This document shows positions 46,301 to 53,783 of a DNA stretch of 64,000 nt, one piece after another. The stretch lies in assembly GCA_902810745.1 (NCBI GenBank), contig CADDYW010000015.1:1-64000 (forward strand). The letters run 5' to 3'. The position numbers and the translations under genes are program-made. The notes beneath the pieces are model-generated. The model was given only the letters and a program-made list of their open reading frames with translations. It was not told the origin of the DNA and ran no database searches. The stretch comes from Chloroflexota bacterium. Lineage in GTDB: Bacteria > Chloroflexota > UBA6077 > FW602-bin22 > CADDYW01. Numbering within the stretch: position 1 is the first letter of the stretch; every line of letters begins with the position of its first letter.

Positions 46301-46783
46301 CGTGCGGTCGCGATCGACGCGGCGGGCAATTACTACGTCGCGGACACCGGAACCGGACACGTGGATATCTTCGATCCAAACGGGAATCTCGTGAAGAAGA
46401 TCGATCTCAATCAGGAGAAGCCGAGCAAGCCGATTCAGCCCGTTGGCGTCGCGGTCGATTCCCGCGGATCGGTCTTCGTGACCGACGCGGCAAACTTCCA
46501 TCTCACCCAATACGATTCCACGTTCCGGGCCGTCCGAAGCTGGCTGCTACCGGCTTTCAGCAGCGTGAAGGGCGATCACGTGGCTGTTGCCCCGGATGGA
46601 AGTGTCTACGTCAGCGATACGCCGGGGCACCGGGTGATTCGCATCGATAGCCAGGGAAGGATCGTCGATCAGGTGGGAGCGAGCGGCCAGATGGATCAGC
46701 CAGTCGGGCTGGCATGCGACGCGGCTGGGAATGTCTACGTCGTGGATGCGTCCAGTCGACAGGTTCTAAGCTTCGGGGGGTAA
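43310..46783 (+). CDS. GT39-like membrane glycosyltransferase with PA14-like domains and an NHL propeller
   Basis: 1157 residues. The GT-C part (1 to about 560) has the first-loop motif GVWFDEAENG (D99-E100), LLSLSRWHINFSRFGMNG and about 13 spans. Two PA14-like beta domains follow: one at about 580-700 (weaker) and one at about 708-835 beginning GLLGRYYRGPDWSGSPVLEQIDP, both ending in the R(L/V)YWQPPG motif. A Pro-rich linker (about 845-890) leads to NHL repeats (about 900-1157) such as GVTVDQQGNLFVVDSGSRQV. The layout is one transferase plus two kinds of external binding domain. Sugar donor and acceptor are unknown. It is last in its operon. Confidence 0.87.
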   Translation: MKLQEYRRLGRGSAAAVTAIAVAYIAQSSFIRAGDLGTGIGAFALAGVLIMYAIRAVGDIPDVPLSRQQVLAIMTATILLGAGMRLWDLAAIPQGVWFDEAENGLVATRILTDPGYKPIYIGGLTQLPAMFFYYLAAWVGLVGSNILAVRLASAALGLLTIPGVYLLGRELFGQRVGITAAFLLSLSRWHINFSRFGMNGIAAPFFVVYALYFLARGFRTRDSFDFMLAGLCIGLGLNTYPAFGIVPLLVLLWVVHKLVEGRLAFVREYGTSLVLAAVIALMVVLPLGVFAWREPSVFFQREKAASLFSRKTPDEARAALISNVVKHVEMFNLHGDNNGRHNLSGAPELDDGTAALFVLGIVIAAAKWREPRFLLLILWLGLLLFPAILSLDFEAPQSYRGIGVVPVTALLAAIPVAYGWGALRHWFGVMSTRVPAMLVACGLIGIGYANAHLYWFRQIWDSASWPAFSTQETLIAREANRLGESYSFFLDPIFLNTPTIKFLAPWLTDARPFVPPRDLPFHDVRNTTVFASDLNVGWVDAVHRDYPNADVRAYQATPRSPPILYQVTVPADQIGAIQGLVGTYATGPAGSTRPAYVREDRNLDFDWSKSTPLEVPFSVAWKTTLTAPSQGTYVFKLDAPPQSQLRLDEMPLLRGGEQKSIDLAQGTHALSLTVEMNAPHNVRLYWQPPGAALSPIPSNVMFVPPVQNRGLLGRYYRGPDWSGSPVLEQIDPVISTYFHLLPLPQPFTVDWSGKIDIPATGIYRFGTQSIDASWLYVDNQLVVDNSHGLDQYVEGAVNLTDGLHDITIRFLDRSSHTFIRVYWQPPGGQRGLLPGDRLFPPQAAYPERAGPLGTPEPFRPAPPGPAPTPVAQPSRGQEPATLPVSAMTLRRTITKPRSGKGSLMDPRGVTVDQQGNLFVVDSGSRQVDEFRASGEFVRSFGGAGESEGGLSEPVDAVVNSKGELVVLDATDGWLVRFSAEGAFLGRFGGPPVGFYHPRAVAIDAAGNYYVADTGTGHVDIFDPNGNLVKKIDLNQEKPSKPIQPVGVAVDSRGSVFVTDAANFHLTQYDSTFRAVRSWLLPAFSSVKGDHVAVAPDGSVYVSDTPGHRVIRIDSQGRIVDQVGASGQMDQPVGLACDAAGNVYVVDASSRQVLSFGG

Positions 46784-46996
46784 GGTTTCCTCCGCCGATG
46801 CCCCGCGTCTACGGGACGCTCCCAGCTGCTGTGAATCGAGCACCAGGCGCCTCTCACGGGTTCCAGAAGAGCACGGATGCCTTGCCCACCGGCGCTCGGC
46901 GTCTGTCGGTCACTGGTCCGCGGTGTGTTCTTGAAAACCGCGATGCAGTGTCGGCCCCGATCATCACCGAGGGGCTCGCGACGTGGCGCGGCCGCG

Positions 46997-49900
46997 TCAG
47001 GGATTCCGCGACGTTTCGATCACCCGAACTGGTGTGAGTGGCCGAAGAACCGTCGGAGGAACGACGGTGAACGACGTGTTCGGGTCGACTCGACCGTCGG
47101 GAAGCGGCGGAACCCAGTTCCAGCGCACGACTGAACGACCGCCGTTCGTCATTGTCAGGGTTATCCGGACCGGGTGTGGGCCTGCTTGGAGATCAACCGT
47201 CGTCCCAGACCCCACGGACTTCCAAGAATCGGGCTTCACACTGGCGACATCGACCGGATGGTTATCGATTTGCAGACCGACGACGCCATCGGACGAGAAG
47301 GCCATTCGATAGGTTCCAGCGCGTGGTGCGAGAAGCCAGCCGTCCCACTCGATGCGATAAGGGGTGGAGGTCAGCGGGACGTACTGGTGTAGGAAGGCCG
47401 CGGCGACGGTCGTGTCGAGAAAGGAGGCGCTCAGGTCGGATCCCGCGCTTGCTTTGGCGTTGCCGCCGCTCGTCACGTGACCTAGAAGTCCCCACGGCGT
47501 GTCCATCAGAGCGTACGTCTGGTCGGGCGTGATTGGTTGGAACTGCGAGGTTGGACTCTTCTCGCCAAGCGGCCCGAGCCGAGAAAGTGAGAGCCTGTCC
47601 GTGGTCGCGTCGACCGTCGCGGACAGCCGGACGAGATGCAGGCCACGCGCCGCGTCGATCTCTACACTCCACACGCCGCCACGGTCTGCCGTAAGCACCT
47701 CGACGTCGTCAATGGACAGCTTCGCCGGTCGGCTGGTCTCCAGCCGAAATCGATAGTGGCCCGACTCGGGTAAGCGTATTCCAGCTCGCCACTCGACGTT
47801 CGCGGGGAGGACGGTCCCAGACGGGATCTCCCCGAACGTCTGAACTCGTGTACCGGAGCCCGTGGAAGATGCCAGCCGGACCATCACCCCGCGAGTGCGC
47901 TCGATCTGGTCTGCCGAAATCTGGTAGGTGTTACGCCCGTCGTCTGGTGCAAGCCAGCGACCCAACGGATAGATCGTCTGAAGAAGCTGGGCATAGGTGG
48001 CTTGATTTGGATCCGGGTAGAGAAGGAAGGATAATCCCTGCCCGGGACCCGGGACCGGAAGTGCATCGCTCTGACCCGCGGGAGCTGCTGGCGGTACAGG
48101 GGTTCCCGTGGCCAGAATCGGCAGCTGCTGCCCCGGGTTCGCCAGGCGTCCCCGCTCGGCTTGCTGGGCGAGGAAGCGTACCCAGCCCGAGTTGACCATG
48201 TGCTCGGACGACTCCATGGAGTAAACCGGCCCCACCTTGCCGAGCTCGGCGACCTGCATTCCTTCACCAGTGATCGGGGCCCACGGCTTGGCCATCGTGC
48301 CGTATCTCGCGAAGTAGTAGTACGTGTCGGTCGTCATCACTGCTACGGCGAAGACTGCCAGCCCCGCGCCCGTCAGGTATCTTATCCTCCGTTCGTCGAG
48401 CGCGAGACCCGGCCCGGTTGGATGCGACAGCTCCAGAGCCGAGATGAGGCGCGGGATCGATCCCGGAAGATAGGCTGCAAGGTCGGTGACCAGTAGTGCC
48501 AGGATGAGCGGTAGTGCTGGAAGGGCCCCGGTAGCTCGAATGTAATTTGGTGTTTCTACGGTCAGAATGACGCCGCTGAAACCAATCCAAAACCAGATGC
48601 ACAAAACCGCGTGGCGAGGATCTCGCCATGCTCGAGCCAGCACGTAGAAGATGGCCAGGATGGCCAGTCCACCGAGGGGCTGGGGGTAGACCGGTCGTCC
48701 CATTGGAAGAAATCCACCACCATCTGGGTACCGATCAAACATGCCAAGCGAACGCTCGAACTGGAGGATGAGCACTTCGGACGTGGGCATCCCCGGTCGC
48801 AGGTAGCTCAGACGCACTTGATTCTTCGGCAGCAAGGCTGACGTCTCGTCATAGCGCAGCGTTGCCTCGTCCCGATGCTGCTCGAGGTGCACCAGAAATG
48901 GGGCTACCGCGATACACGCCGCGGCAGCCGCTACCAGAGTACGCGATACCAGCTTTGGTCGATCTGCCTTCGGGGCGTGAATCCAGAACACGACCGTGGT
49001 CAGCGATGCTCCTACCGCCCAGAGCCGGGCAGACGGGTAGAAGTACAGAGATAATCCTCCGGTCAGACCGGCGAGGGCGAAAGCCCAGAACCGGCCGGAT
49101 CGCGCGCCTTCCAGAAAACCGCCAATTGATAGCGCCCAGAGTAAAGCGGTGATGCCCGCCTCGGAAACGAAGCGACTGTGCTGCACGGTGAGAGCGCCGG
49201 TCGCGGCGAACGAGGCCGCCAGCAGACCGACGCGCCAGCCGAAGTTTCGCACGCCGATCCACGAAATTACCCCGACGAAGGCCAGACCGACGATCGCGCT
49301 CAGGGTTCGCGCTCCGGCGACGGTAGGGCCAAATACCTCGATCCCGACTGAGAGCACTCGGAAATAGACCATGTTGATGTAATACCATCCGGAGTCGAAC
49401 CAGGATCGCTGGTCGGAGCCATCGAGAATGCTCATCGCAGTGATACTGCGATCTCCCTCGTCGGGATGGATCCCAACTGGGATACTACCCAGTGCGATAA
49501 ATCGAACCGCCGCTGCTACGACAAGGACGAGGACGAGCAGAACCCACGGGAGGTAGCGTCGGTAATCAGGACGTGGCTCGCCACTCGTGGCGGACGGAGT
49601 GCTGCCCCAACGCGCAGGCCAGGCGGCAAGCCGCGCCGCGGGCGTGGCCATTACCATCGCAACCAGGGACATCGACAGGATCCACAGCGGCGGCCCCAGG
49701 GGATCCGCGATCGACGTCTGAAGCCGACCGACGTTGATGATGCAGAGGGCTCCTGCGATCAGTAACCCGATCACCAGGAGAGGCAGCAGTGAGCTGGGCG
49801 GCTTCTCCAGGCCGTCGGGAGGTGGCACATCGGCGACGTCGGCTCGGGCTTGAGTGTCGTAGCGCTCCAGCTTGGCCGAGCTCTCGGCTTTGGCAGGATC

Positions 49901-50353
49901 CGCGGAGGGGGCGGAGGCCAGAAACAGGGCCGAGAGCAGATACAATGGGAGTCTGATCCAGCCGCCGAGGATCTCACGCTCGGTCCAGCCCGGCGGCGGG
50001 GTAAGCAACAGACCGGCGATGAAGCACGCCGTGGCCAGCGTGAGTCTGCTGAAGGCCCCCAGTGACTGAAATGCGTGGAGTGAGGTGCCTATCAATCGAC
50101 TGATCGCGGCGGCAGCACGACCGCTCGTGCCATCACGCGCGCGTGCCGAGCGAGCGAAGATCTTCCCCGAAGATTCGCCCAGATGGGTGCCGCAATGGAC
50201 GCAATAGGCAAGACCAGGGATCGTACGTCGGCAGTTCGGGCACTCCGTCAGGTTCAGCCTGGTCCCGCACGTACCACAGAAGGACCACTCCGCTGAGCAC
50301 GGTCTTCCGCACGATGGGCATACCACCAGAGAGGGATCCGACGTCGGTATCAT
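46997..50353 (-). CDS. GT39-like membrane protein with N-terminal double zinc ribbon and PA14-like C-terminus
   Basis: 1118 residues. The N-terminus has two four-cysteine ribbons, CPSCGRPC...FCGTCG and CPNCRR...YCVHCG (residues 12-54), which must be cytoplasmic. Two spans lie near 100-150, then a linker, two more spans, and the GT-C module with GIHPDEGDRS (D298-E299) and LTVQHSRFVSEAGITAL. After the last span at about 640, a Pro-rich loop leads to PA14-like or galactose-binding-like beta domains at about 840-940 and 1000-1085, the second ending RWNWVPPLPDG. It faces the plus-strand cluster, convergent with the previous gene. The SD is weak; the ATG is chosen because the ribbon starts right after it. 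Confidence 0.83.
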   Translation of the reverse strand: MIPTSDPSLVVCPSCGRPCSAEWSFCGTCGTRLNLTECPNCRRTIPGLAYCVHCGTHLGESSGKIFARSARARDGTSGRAAAAISRLIGTSLHAFQSLGAFSRLTLATACFIAGLLLTPPPGWTEREILGGWIRLPLYLLSALFLASAPSADPAKAESSAKLERYDTQARADVADVPPPDGLEKPPSSLLPLLVIGLLIAGALCIINVGRLQTSIADPLGPPLWILSMSLVAMVMATPAARLAAWPARWGSTPSATSGEPRPDYRRYLPWVLLVLVLVVAAAVRFIALGSIPVGIHPDEGDRSITAMSILDGSDQRSWFDSGWYYINMVYFRVLSVGIEVFGPTVAGARTLSAIVGLAFVGVISWIGVRNFGWRVGLLAASFAATGALTVQHSRFVSEAGITALLWALSIGGFLEGARSGRFWAFALAGLTGGLSLYFYPSARLWAVGASLTTVVFWIHAPKADRPKLVSRTLVAAAAACIAVAPFLVHLEQHRDEATLRYDETSALLPKNQVRLSYLRPGMPTSEVLILQFERSLGMFDRYPDGGGFLPMGRPVYPQPLGGLAILAIFYVLARAWRDPRHAVLCIWFWIGFSGVILTVETPNYIRATGALPALPLILALLVTDLAAYLPGSIPRLISALELSHPTGPGLALDERRIRYLTGAGLAVFAVAVMTTDTYYYFARYGTMAKPWAPITGEGMQVAELGKVGPVYSMESSEHMVNSGWVRFLAQQAERGRLANPGQQLPILATGTPVPPAAPAGQSDALPVPGPGQGLSFLLYPDPNQATYAQLLQTIYPLGRWLAPDDGRNTYQISADQIERTRGVMVRLASSTGSGTRVQTFGEIPSGTVLPANVEWRAGIRLPESGHYRFRLETSRPAKLSIDDVEVLTADRGGVWSVEIDAARGLHLVRLSATVDATTDRLSLSRLGPLGEKSPTSQFQPITPDQTYALMDTPWGLLGHVTSGGNAKASAGSDLSASFLDTTVAAAFLHQYVPLTSTPYRIEWDGWLLAPRAGTYRMAFSSDGVVGLQIDNHPVDVASVKPDSWKSVGSGTTVDLQAGPHPVRITLTMTNGGRSVVRWNWVPPLPDGRVDPNTSFTVVPPTVLRPLTPVRVIETSRNP

Positions 50354-50420
50354 CTGGGATTGGACTACCCCCTACAGGTCGTGCGAGAAACCAGCCAGCG
50401 ATCCTCGCCTGATCGAGCGG

Positions 50421-50449
50421 ATTATTCCGGATTGATCCATTCGCGTCAA
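50421..50449 (-). promoter_or_regulatory. Promoter of the zinc-ribbon GT39 gene
   Basis: TTGACG (50449-50444) and AATAAT (50426-50421), 17 bases apart, on the minus strand. The leader is about 60 bases. Confidence 0.55.
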
Positions 50450-50520
50450 CAGCAACTGTCGTTAGAGCTGGCCCACACGCTGTCATCAGTCTGCCGTGCG
50501 TAGTGATGTTGAATGAAGCG

Positions 50521-50529
50521 TGGTATAAT
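50521..50529 (+). promoter_or_regulatory. Extended -10 promoter of the rpsF operon
   Basis: TGGTATAAT is an extended -10 with a full consensus TATAAT. The -35 region is poor. Confidence 0.6.
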
Positions 50530-50542
50530 AGGCCAGATGCAG

Positions 50543-50672
50543 GTTCGCCGTCCGTCGGGCGGCGAACAACGTGTTCGAAAGATAGCGCTGGCAGAGGCCG
50601 GCGCGTCCTTTCTGGCTCGCGCGGATGGCGGTGTCTGGCACCCGCTGCCGTCTGGACCGAGCCAAACCCAGA
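50543..50672 (+). promoter_or_regulatory. Structured rpsF leader, possible S6:S18-responsive element
   Basis: Two hairpins are visible. The first has an 11-bp stem (GTTCGCCGTCC against GGGCGGCGAAC, one G-U) and loop GTC. The second, just before the SD, has stem TCTGG (50651-50655) and CCAGA (50668-50672) with a 12-base loop containing ACCGA. Known S6:S18 leader motifs carry a conserved CCG in an unpaired region near a short stem, so autogenous control by S6:S18 is plausible. This is by analogy only. Confidence 0.35.
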
Positions 50673-50688
50673 GAAAGGAGTTCCCCAG

Positions 50689-50970
50689 GTGCGGGAATAC
50701 GAGCTTACCCTGATTCTTCGTCCGACCCTGAGCGATGAGAGTGCGCGCGGCACGACCGAAAAGGTCGAGGGGTGGATTACCTCGAGCGGTGGAGAGATTC
50801 TTAGTGTGACTCCCGTCGGACGCAAGCGATTGGCTTATCCGATTGACCACCAGCGCGAGGGAACCTACACGGTGATGCAGTTCCGTACCCGGCCGGATGC
50901 GGTTGCCGATATCGAGCGCAACCTCAAGCTCTCCGAAGATGTCCTGCGGTACATGGTGGTACGGCACTGA
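50689..50970 (+). CDS. rpsF: 30S ribosomal protein S6
   Basis: 93 residues, normal for S6, starting REYELTLILRPTLSDES. It contains GRKRLAYPIDHQREGTYTVMQFRTRPDAV, the typical core with the conserved KRLAYPI. S6 binds the 30S platform with S18. The longest frame begins 62 codons earlier, but AAGGAG eight bases before the GTG at 50689 and the S6 N-terminus decide the start. It is first in rpsF-ssb-rpsR, with 174 bases before ssb that hold no gene. Confidence 0.95.
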   Translation: MREYELTLILRPTLSDESARGTTEKVEGWITSSGGEILSVTPVGRKRLAYPIDHQREGTYTVMQFRTRPDAVADIERNLKLSEDVLRYMVVRH

Positions 50971-51144
50971 CGTGCCGTCTGGCCGTCGTGTCCGCGAGGG
51001 GGACTGGAGCGCGGATCGGGGCCGCGGGCAACGGCGCGTGCCCTGCCCGGTTTCGCTCGATAGAGTCCAGGTGCTCACAGGGGGCTCGCGGGCAGCGAGC
51101 TTGCGATTCGGGCAGGTGACTGAGAAGCGCAGGAGATAGTGAAG

Positions 51145-51561
51145 ATGGCTGGCCTGAACAAAGTCATGATTATCGGGAATCTCGGTCGCGATCCGGAGAT
51201 GCGTTATACGCCGAATGGTGCAGCGGTGACGACGTTCTCGGTCGCGGTCAACCGGCGGTGGACTTCACAAGATGGTCAGCCGCAGGATGAAACCGAGTGG
51301 TTCAACGTCGTCGCCTGGAATAAGCTCGCCGAGACGTGCAGCCAGGTGCTGAGCAAGGGCCGGCTGGTCTACGTCGAGGGCCGGCTGCGCACGCGCTCGT
51401 GGGATGGCCAGGATGGCCAGAAGCATTACCGGACCGAGGTTATCGCCTCTGACGTCCGGTTTCTAGACAGCGGGCGTGGACGCGGCCAGGACGCGGCCGG
51501 TACGTCCGGCACCGAGGATGATCTCGGAGGCGATATCGAAACGGACGATATACCGTTCTAG
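51145..51561 (+). CDS. ssb: Single-stranded DNA-binding protein
   Basis: 138 residues. The OB fold reads [36 protein letters not shown], then [14 protein letters not shown] and [15 protein letters not shown]. The tail is short and ends DDIPF, the acidic tip that recruits repair and replication partners. The ATG at 51145 has AGGAG nine bases upstream; a GTG two codons earlier is too close to it. It sits between rpsF and rpsR as in most bacteria. Confidence 0.95.
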   Translation: MAGLNKVMIIGNLGRDPEMRYTPNGAAVTTFSVAVNRRWTSQDGQPQDETEWFNVVAWNKLAETCSQVLSKGRLVYVEGRLRTRSWDGQDGQKHYRTEVIASDVRFLDSGRGRGQDAAGTSGTEDDLGGDIETDDIPF

Positions 51562-51752
51562 GTCGGAGCGGACATTCGCGAAGCTCCGGGGCGCCCTGAC
51601 GCCAAGGATTGGTGCCACGGACGGGCTGTTCCTCCAGGACACGCGGGTGGCCACCCAGATGGCAGCAAGCCAGGAGCGTTCAGGGACGCTCGAGAAGGTT
51701 AGGGGGTCAGATTCCCCCGGAGTAACGTTTGACGGAAAACGAGGAGGACATT

Positions 51753-52250
51753 TTGGCGATTGAACCAGGTTCGACGGCGCCCTCGGGCGATGCACCGAGC
51801 GGGGCCCCAGCGCCCGCCGGCGCGCCTCGACGCGGCCGCGGTCGTGGACGCTACACACCGCGTCGAAAGGTGTGCCAATTCTGCGTCGAAAAGATTGACA
51901 TTATTGACTACAAGGATGTGACGCGGCTTCGACGATTCATCTCGGAGCACGGAAAGATCGAGCCGCGACGAAAGACTGGTACCTGCGCCAAACATCAGCG
52001 GCGGCTTTCAAAGGCTTTGAAGCGAGCCCGCCACGTCGCATTGCTGCCGTTTACCGCGCAGCATATCCTGGCGCAAGGACAGGGTGGCTGGTTCCAGCCG
52101 CCGCCTTTCATGCCACAGGCGGCTGCACCGGCTGCCGCGACGCCTGCTCCCGCGCCCGCCGCGCCGCAACCAGGCACTCCAGAGGCAGCGGCTGCGCCGA
52201 GTGGTAGTCAGCCGTCGGCGGAGTCGCCAGCGAGCGAGGAGAATCAGTGA
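51753..52250 (+). CDS. rpsR: 30S ribosomal protein S18 with long C-terminal tail
   Basis: 165 residues, about twice the usual length. The S18 core is at about 33-100: [19 protein letters not shown], then [42 protein letters not shown]. The CxxC plus C..H pattern is the zinc-binding (C+) form. Before the core is a Pro/Ala/Arg-rich stretch and after it an Ala/Pro-rich tail of about 60 residues, probably disordered. The start is a TTG with GAGGAGG five bases upstream; another TTG eight codons earlier lacks an SD. Confidence 0.93.
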   Translation: MAIEPGSTAPSGDAPSGAPAPAGAPRRGRGRGRYTPRRKVCQFCVEKIDIIDYKDVTRLRRFISEHGKIEPRRKTGTCAKHQRRLSKALKRARHVALLPFTAQHILAQGQGGWFQPPPFMPQAAAPAAATPAPAPAAPQPGTPEAAAAPSGSQPSAESPASEENQ

Positions 52251-52283
52251 TCGGCTCGGAGCCAAGCACCAAGACGCAGCCCC

Positions 52284-53552
52284 ATGGAAACGCGCCCGTA
52301 TCGCCCTAAGCGAAGCGTTCGGTATGCCGAGATCGCCGCGCGGCGGCCGGCTCGGCCTGTGTCCGCCGGTACGGCCGGTCGCCGCTCGCGCGAGCGGCGA
52401 CTGCAACGGGCGGCGATCATCGGAGCAATCATTGCCGTTCTCCTTGTCATCCTGATACCCGCGTACGGCTACTGGCGCGAGGTTCTCCACCTGGGCGACG
52501 CACCGCTCGTGATCGTGGGCGGCGAGACGATCACCGTGGAGGATTATGCTCGGTACCTCGGGACCCGCCAGGCAATCCTGACCCGCCAGATCTCGCAAGC
52601 GCAGGCGGCCCTGCCAACCCCATCCGCGCTTCCCACCTCCGCTGCGACCGCGACCGCGTCGCCATCAGCAGCGTCGGCTGGCCCAGCTCCGTCGGCGACC
52701 GCGACGACCACGCTGACCGATCAGCAGGCCGGTGCTCAGCAGACGCTGCAGACGCTCTACAATGAGCAGTCTGGCCTCTCGACAACCGCGCTGACCGACC
52801 TCGTCGAGGCGCATCTTCTGCTGCGCGAAGCGAAGAAGCGGAACATCGTCGTGAGCCAGCCCGAGATCGACAATGCGCTGCGCTGGATGATGAGTCCTCC
52901 TCCGCCAGGTCTGGAGCAGACGCTTGGGCTGGAGGCGGCGCCTGCGCAGCCTGCGGGAAGCAAGCTCGTGACGATTGAGCAGGCCAGACAGGCGCTGATG
53001 ACGATCATCGGGAACGGCCGCTTTCTCAGCTCGAGCCAGATCGATGAGCTGATCCTCAAGCCAGCGGTCATCAAGGCGAAGCTGCTCGACGAATACGGTA
53101 AGAATGTTCCTCGAACATCGGAGCAGGTGCACGCCCGGCACATCCTGGTCGCAACCGAGGACGAAGCAAAGAAAATTCGCGAGCAGCTGATGCACGGCGC
53201 TGACTTTGCCACGCTGGCAAAGGAGAACTCGACGGATAGCACGAAGGATAAGGGCGGCGACCTCGGATGGTTCGGGCGAGGGGTGATGGTACCCGAGTTC
53301 GAGCAGGCAGCATTCAGTCTGAAGGTCGGGGAGATCTCGCAGCCGGTCAAAACGCAGTTCGGATATCACATTATCCAGGTTCTCGAGAAGGATCCGCATC
53401 ACCCGGTCGACGCAGCGCAGGTGAAGCGTGCCGAGGACCAGGCATACCAGACCTGGCTCGGGCAGCAAGAGTCCGACTCGACCCAGGTCAGCTATCAGGA
53501 GACGACGTCGAAGCTGAGCTGGGCACAGTCGTACGTGGGACAGGGGAACTGA
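52284..53552 (+). CDS. Membrane-anchored parvulin-type peptidyl-prolyl isomerase
   Basis: 422 residues of the SurA/PrsA type. A basic cytoplasmic head of about 42 residues is followed by one span (IIGAIIAVLLVILIPAYGY), so the rest is outside the membrane. The chaperone part has a Pro/Ala/Thr-rich low-complexity insert at about 108-150. The rotamase domain (about 280-375) reads VHARHILVATEDEAKKIREQL, DLGWFGRGVMVPEFEQAAFSL and TQFGYHIIQVLEK, all canonical. It would help exported proteins fold. It follows rpsR by 33 bases. Confidence 0.9.
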   Translation: METRPYRPKRSVRYAEIAARRPARPVSAGTAGRRSRERRLQRAAIIGAIIAVLLVILIPAYGYWREVLHLGDAPLVIVGGETITVEDYARYLGTRQAILTRQISQAQAALPTPSALPTSAATATASPSAASAGPAPSATATTTLTDQQAGAQQTLQTLYNEQSGLSTTALTDLVEAHLLLREAKKRNIVVSQPEIDNALRWMMSPPPPGLEQTLGLEAAPAQPAGSKLVTIEQARQALMTIIGNGRFLSSSQIDELILKPAVIKAKLLDEYGKNVPRTSEQVHARHILVATEDEAKKIREQLMHGADFATLAKENSTDSTKDKGGDLGWFGRGVMVPEFEQAAFSLKVGEISQPVKTQFGYHIIQVLEKDPHHPVDAAQVKRAEDQAYQTWLGQQESDSTQVSYQETTSKLSWAQSYVGQGN

Positions 53553-53700
53553 GCCGCCGGTAGCCTGATCTCGGACGATAGGACCCTGGCCGATAGCGGA
53601 GGGACGACCACCTGGGTGCTGCTCGCTCGAGATGCTGACGTTTCAGGCTGTTTCTGGCTCCTCCTAGTGGTGTGTCAAGCAGAAATTGATGGGCGGAGGC

Positions 53701-53739
53701 ATTTGGGAAAATTGGCCCGCAGGGCCAATTTTCCCAAAT
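53701..53739. repeat. 39-bp perfect hairpin (18-bp arms, loop GCA)
   Basis: The arms are ATTTGGGAAAATTGGCCC and its exact complement, separated by GCA. It lies in the 231-base gap between the PPIase gene and folP. No T-run follows on either strand. It is more A+T-rich than its surroundings. It may be a terminator acting on both strands, a small mobile palindrome or a processing site. Confidence 0.75.
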
Positions 53740-53783
53740 TGCTCCCCCGCATATTTCCGTTGGCGGGGCACTAGAAGCAAGGG

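Larger units (their letters stand above)
50354..50688. other. Divergent promoter region with rpsF leader
   Basis: 335 bases without a gene. It carries a minus-strand promoter for the zinc-ribbon GT39 gene (50421-50449), a plus-strand extended -10 promoter (50521-50529) and a structured leader before rpsF. Confidence 0.6.

Noticed and set aside
35414-46783. CRISPR or tandem-repeat array suggested by recurrent GTCGCCGATACC-like words
   Set aside because: The words are NHL-repeat codons in frame with changing spacers, so they reflect protein repeats.
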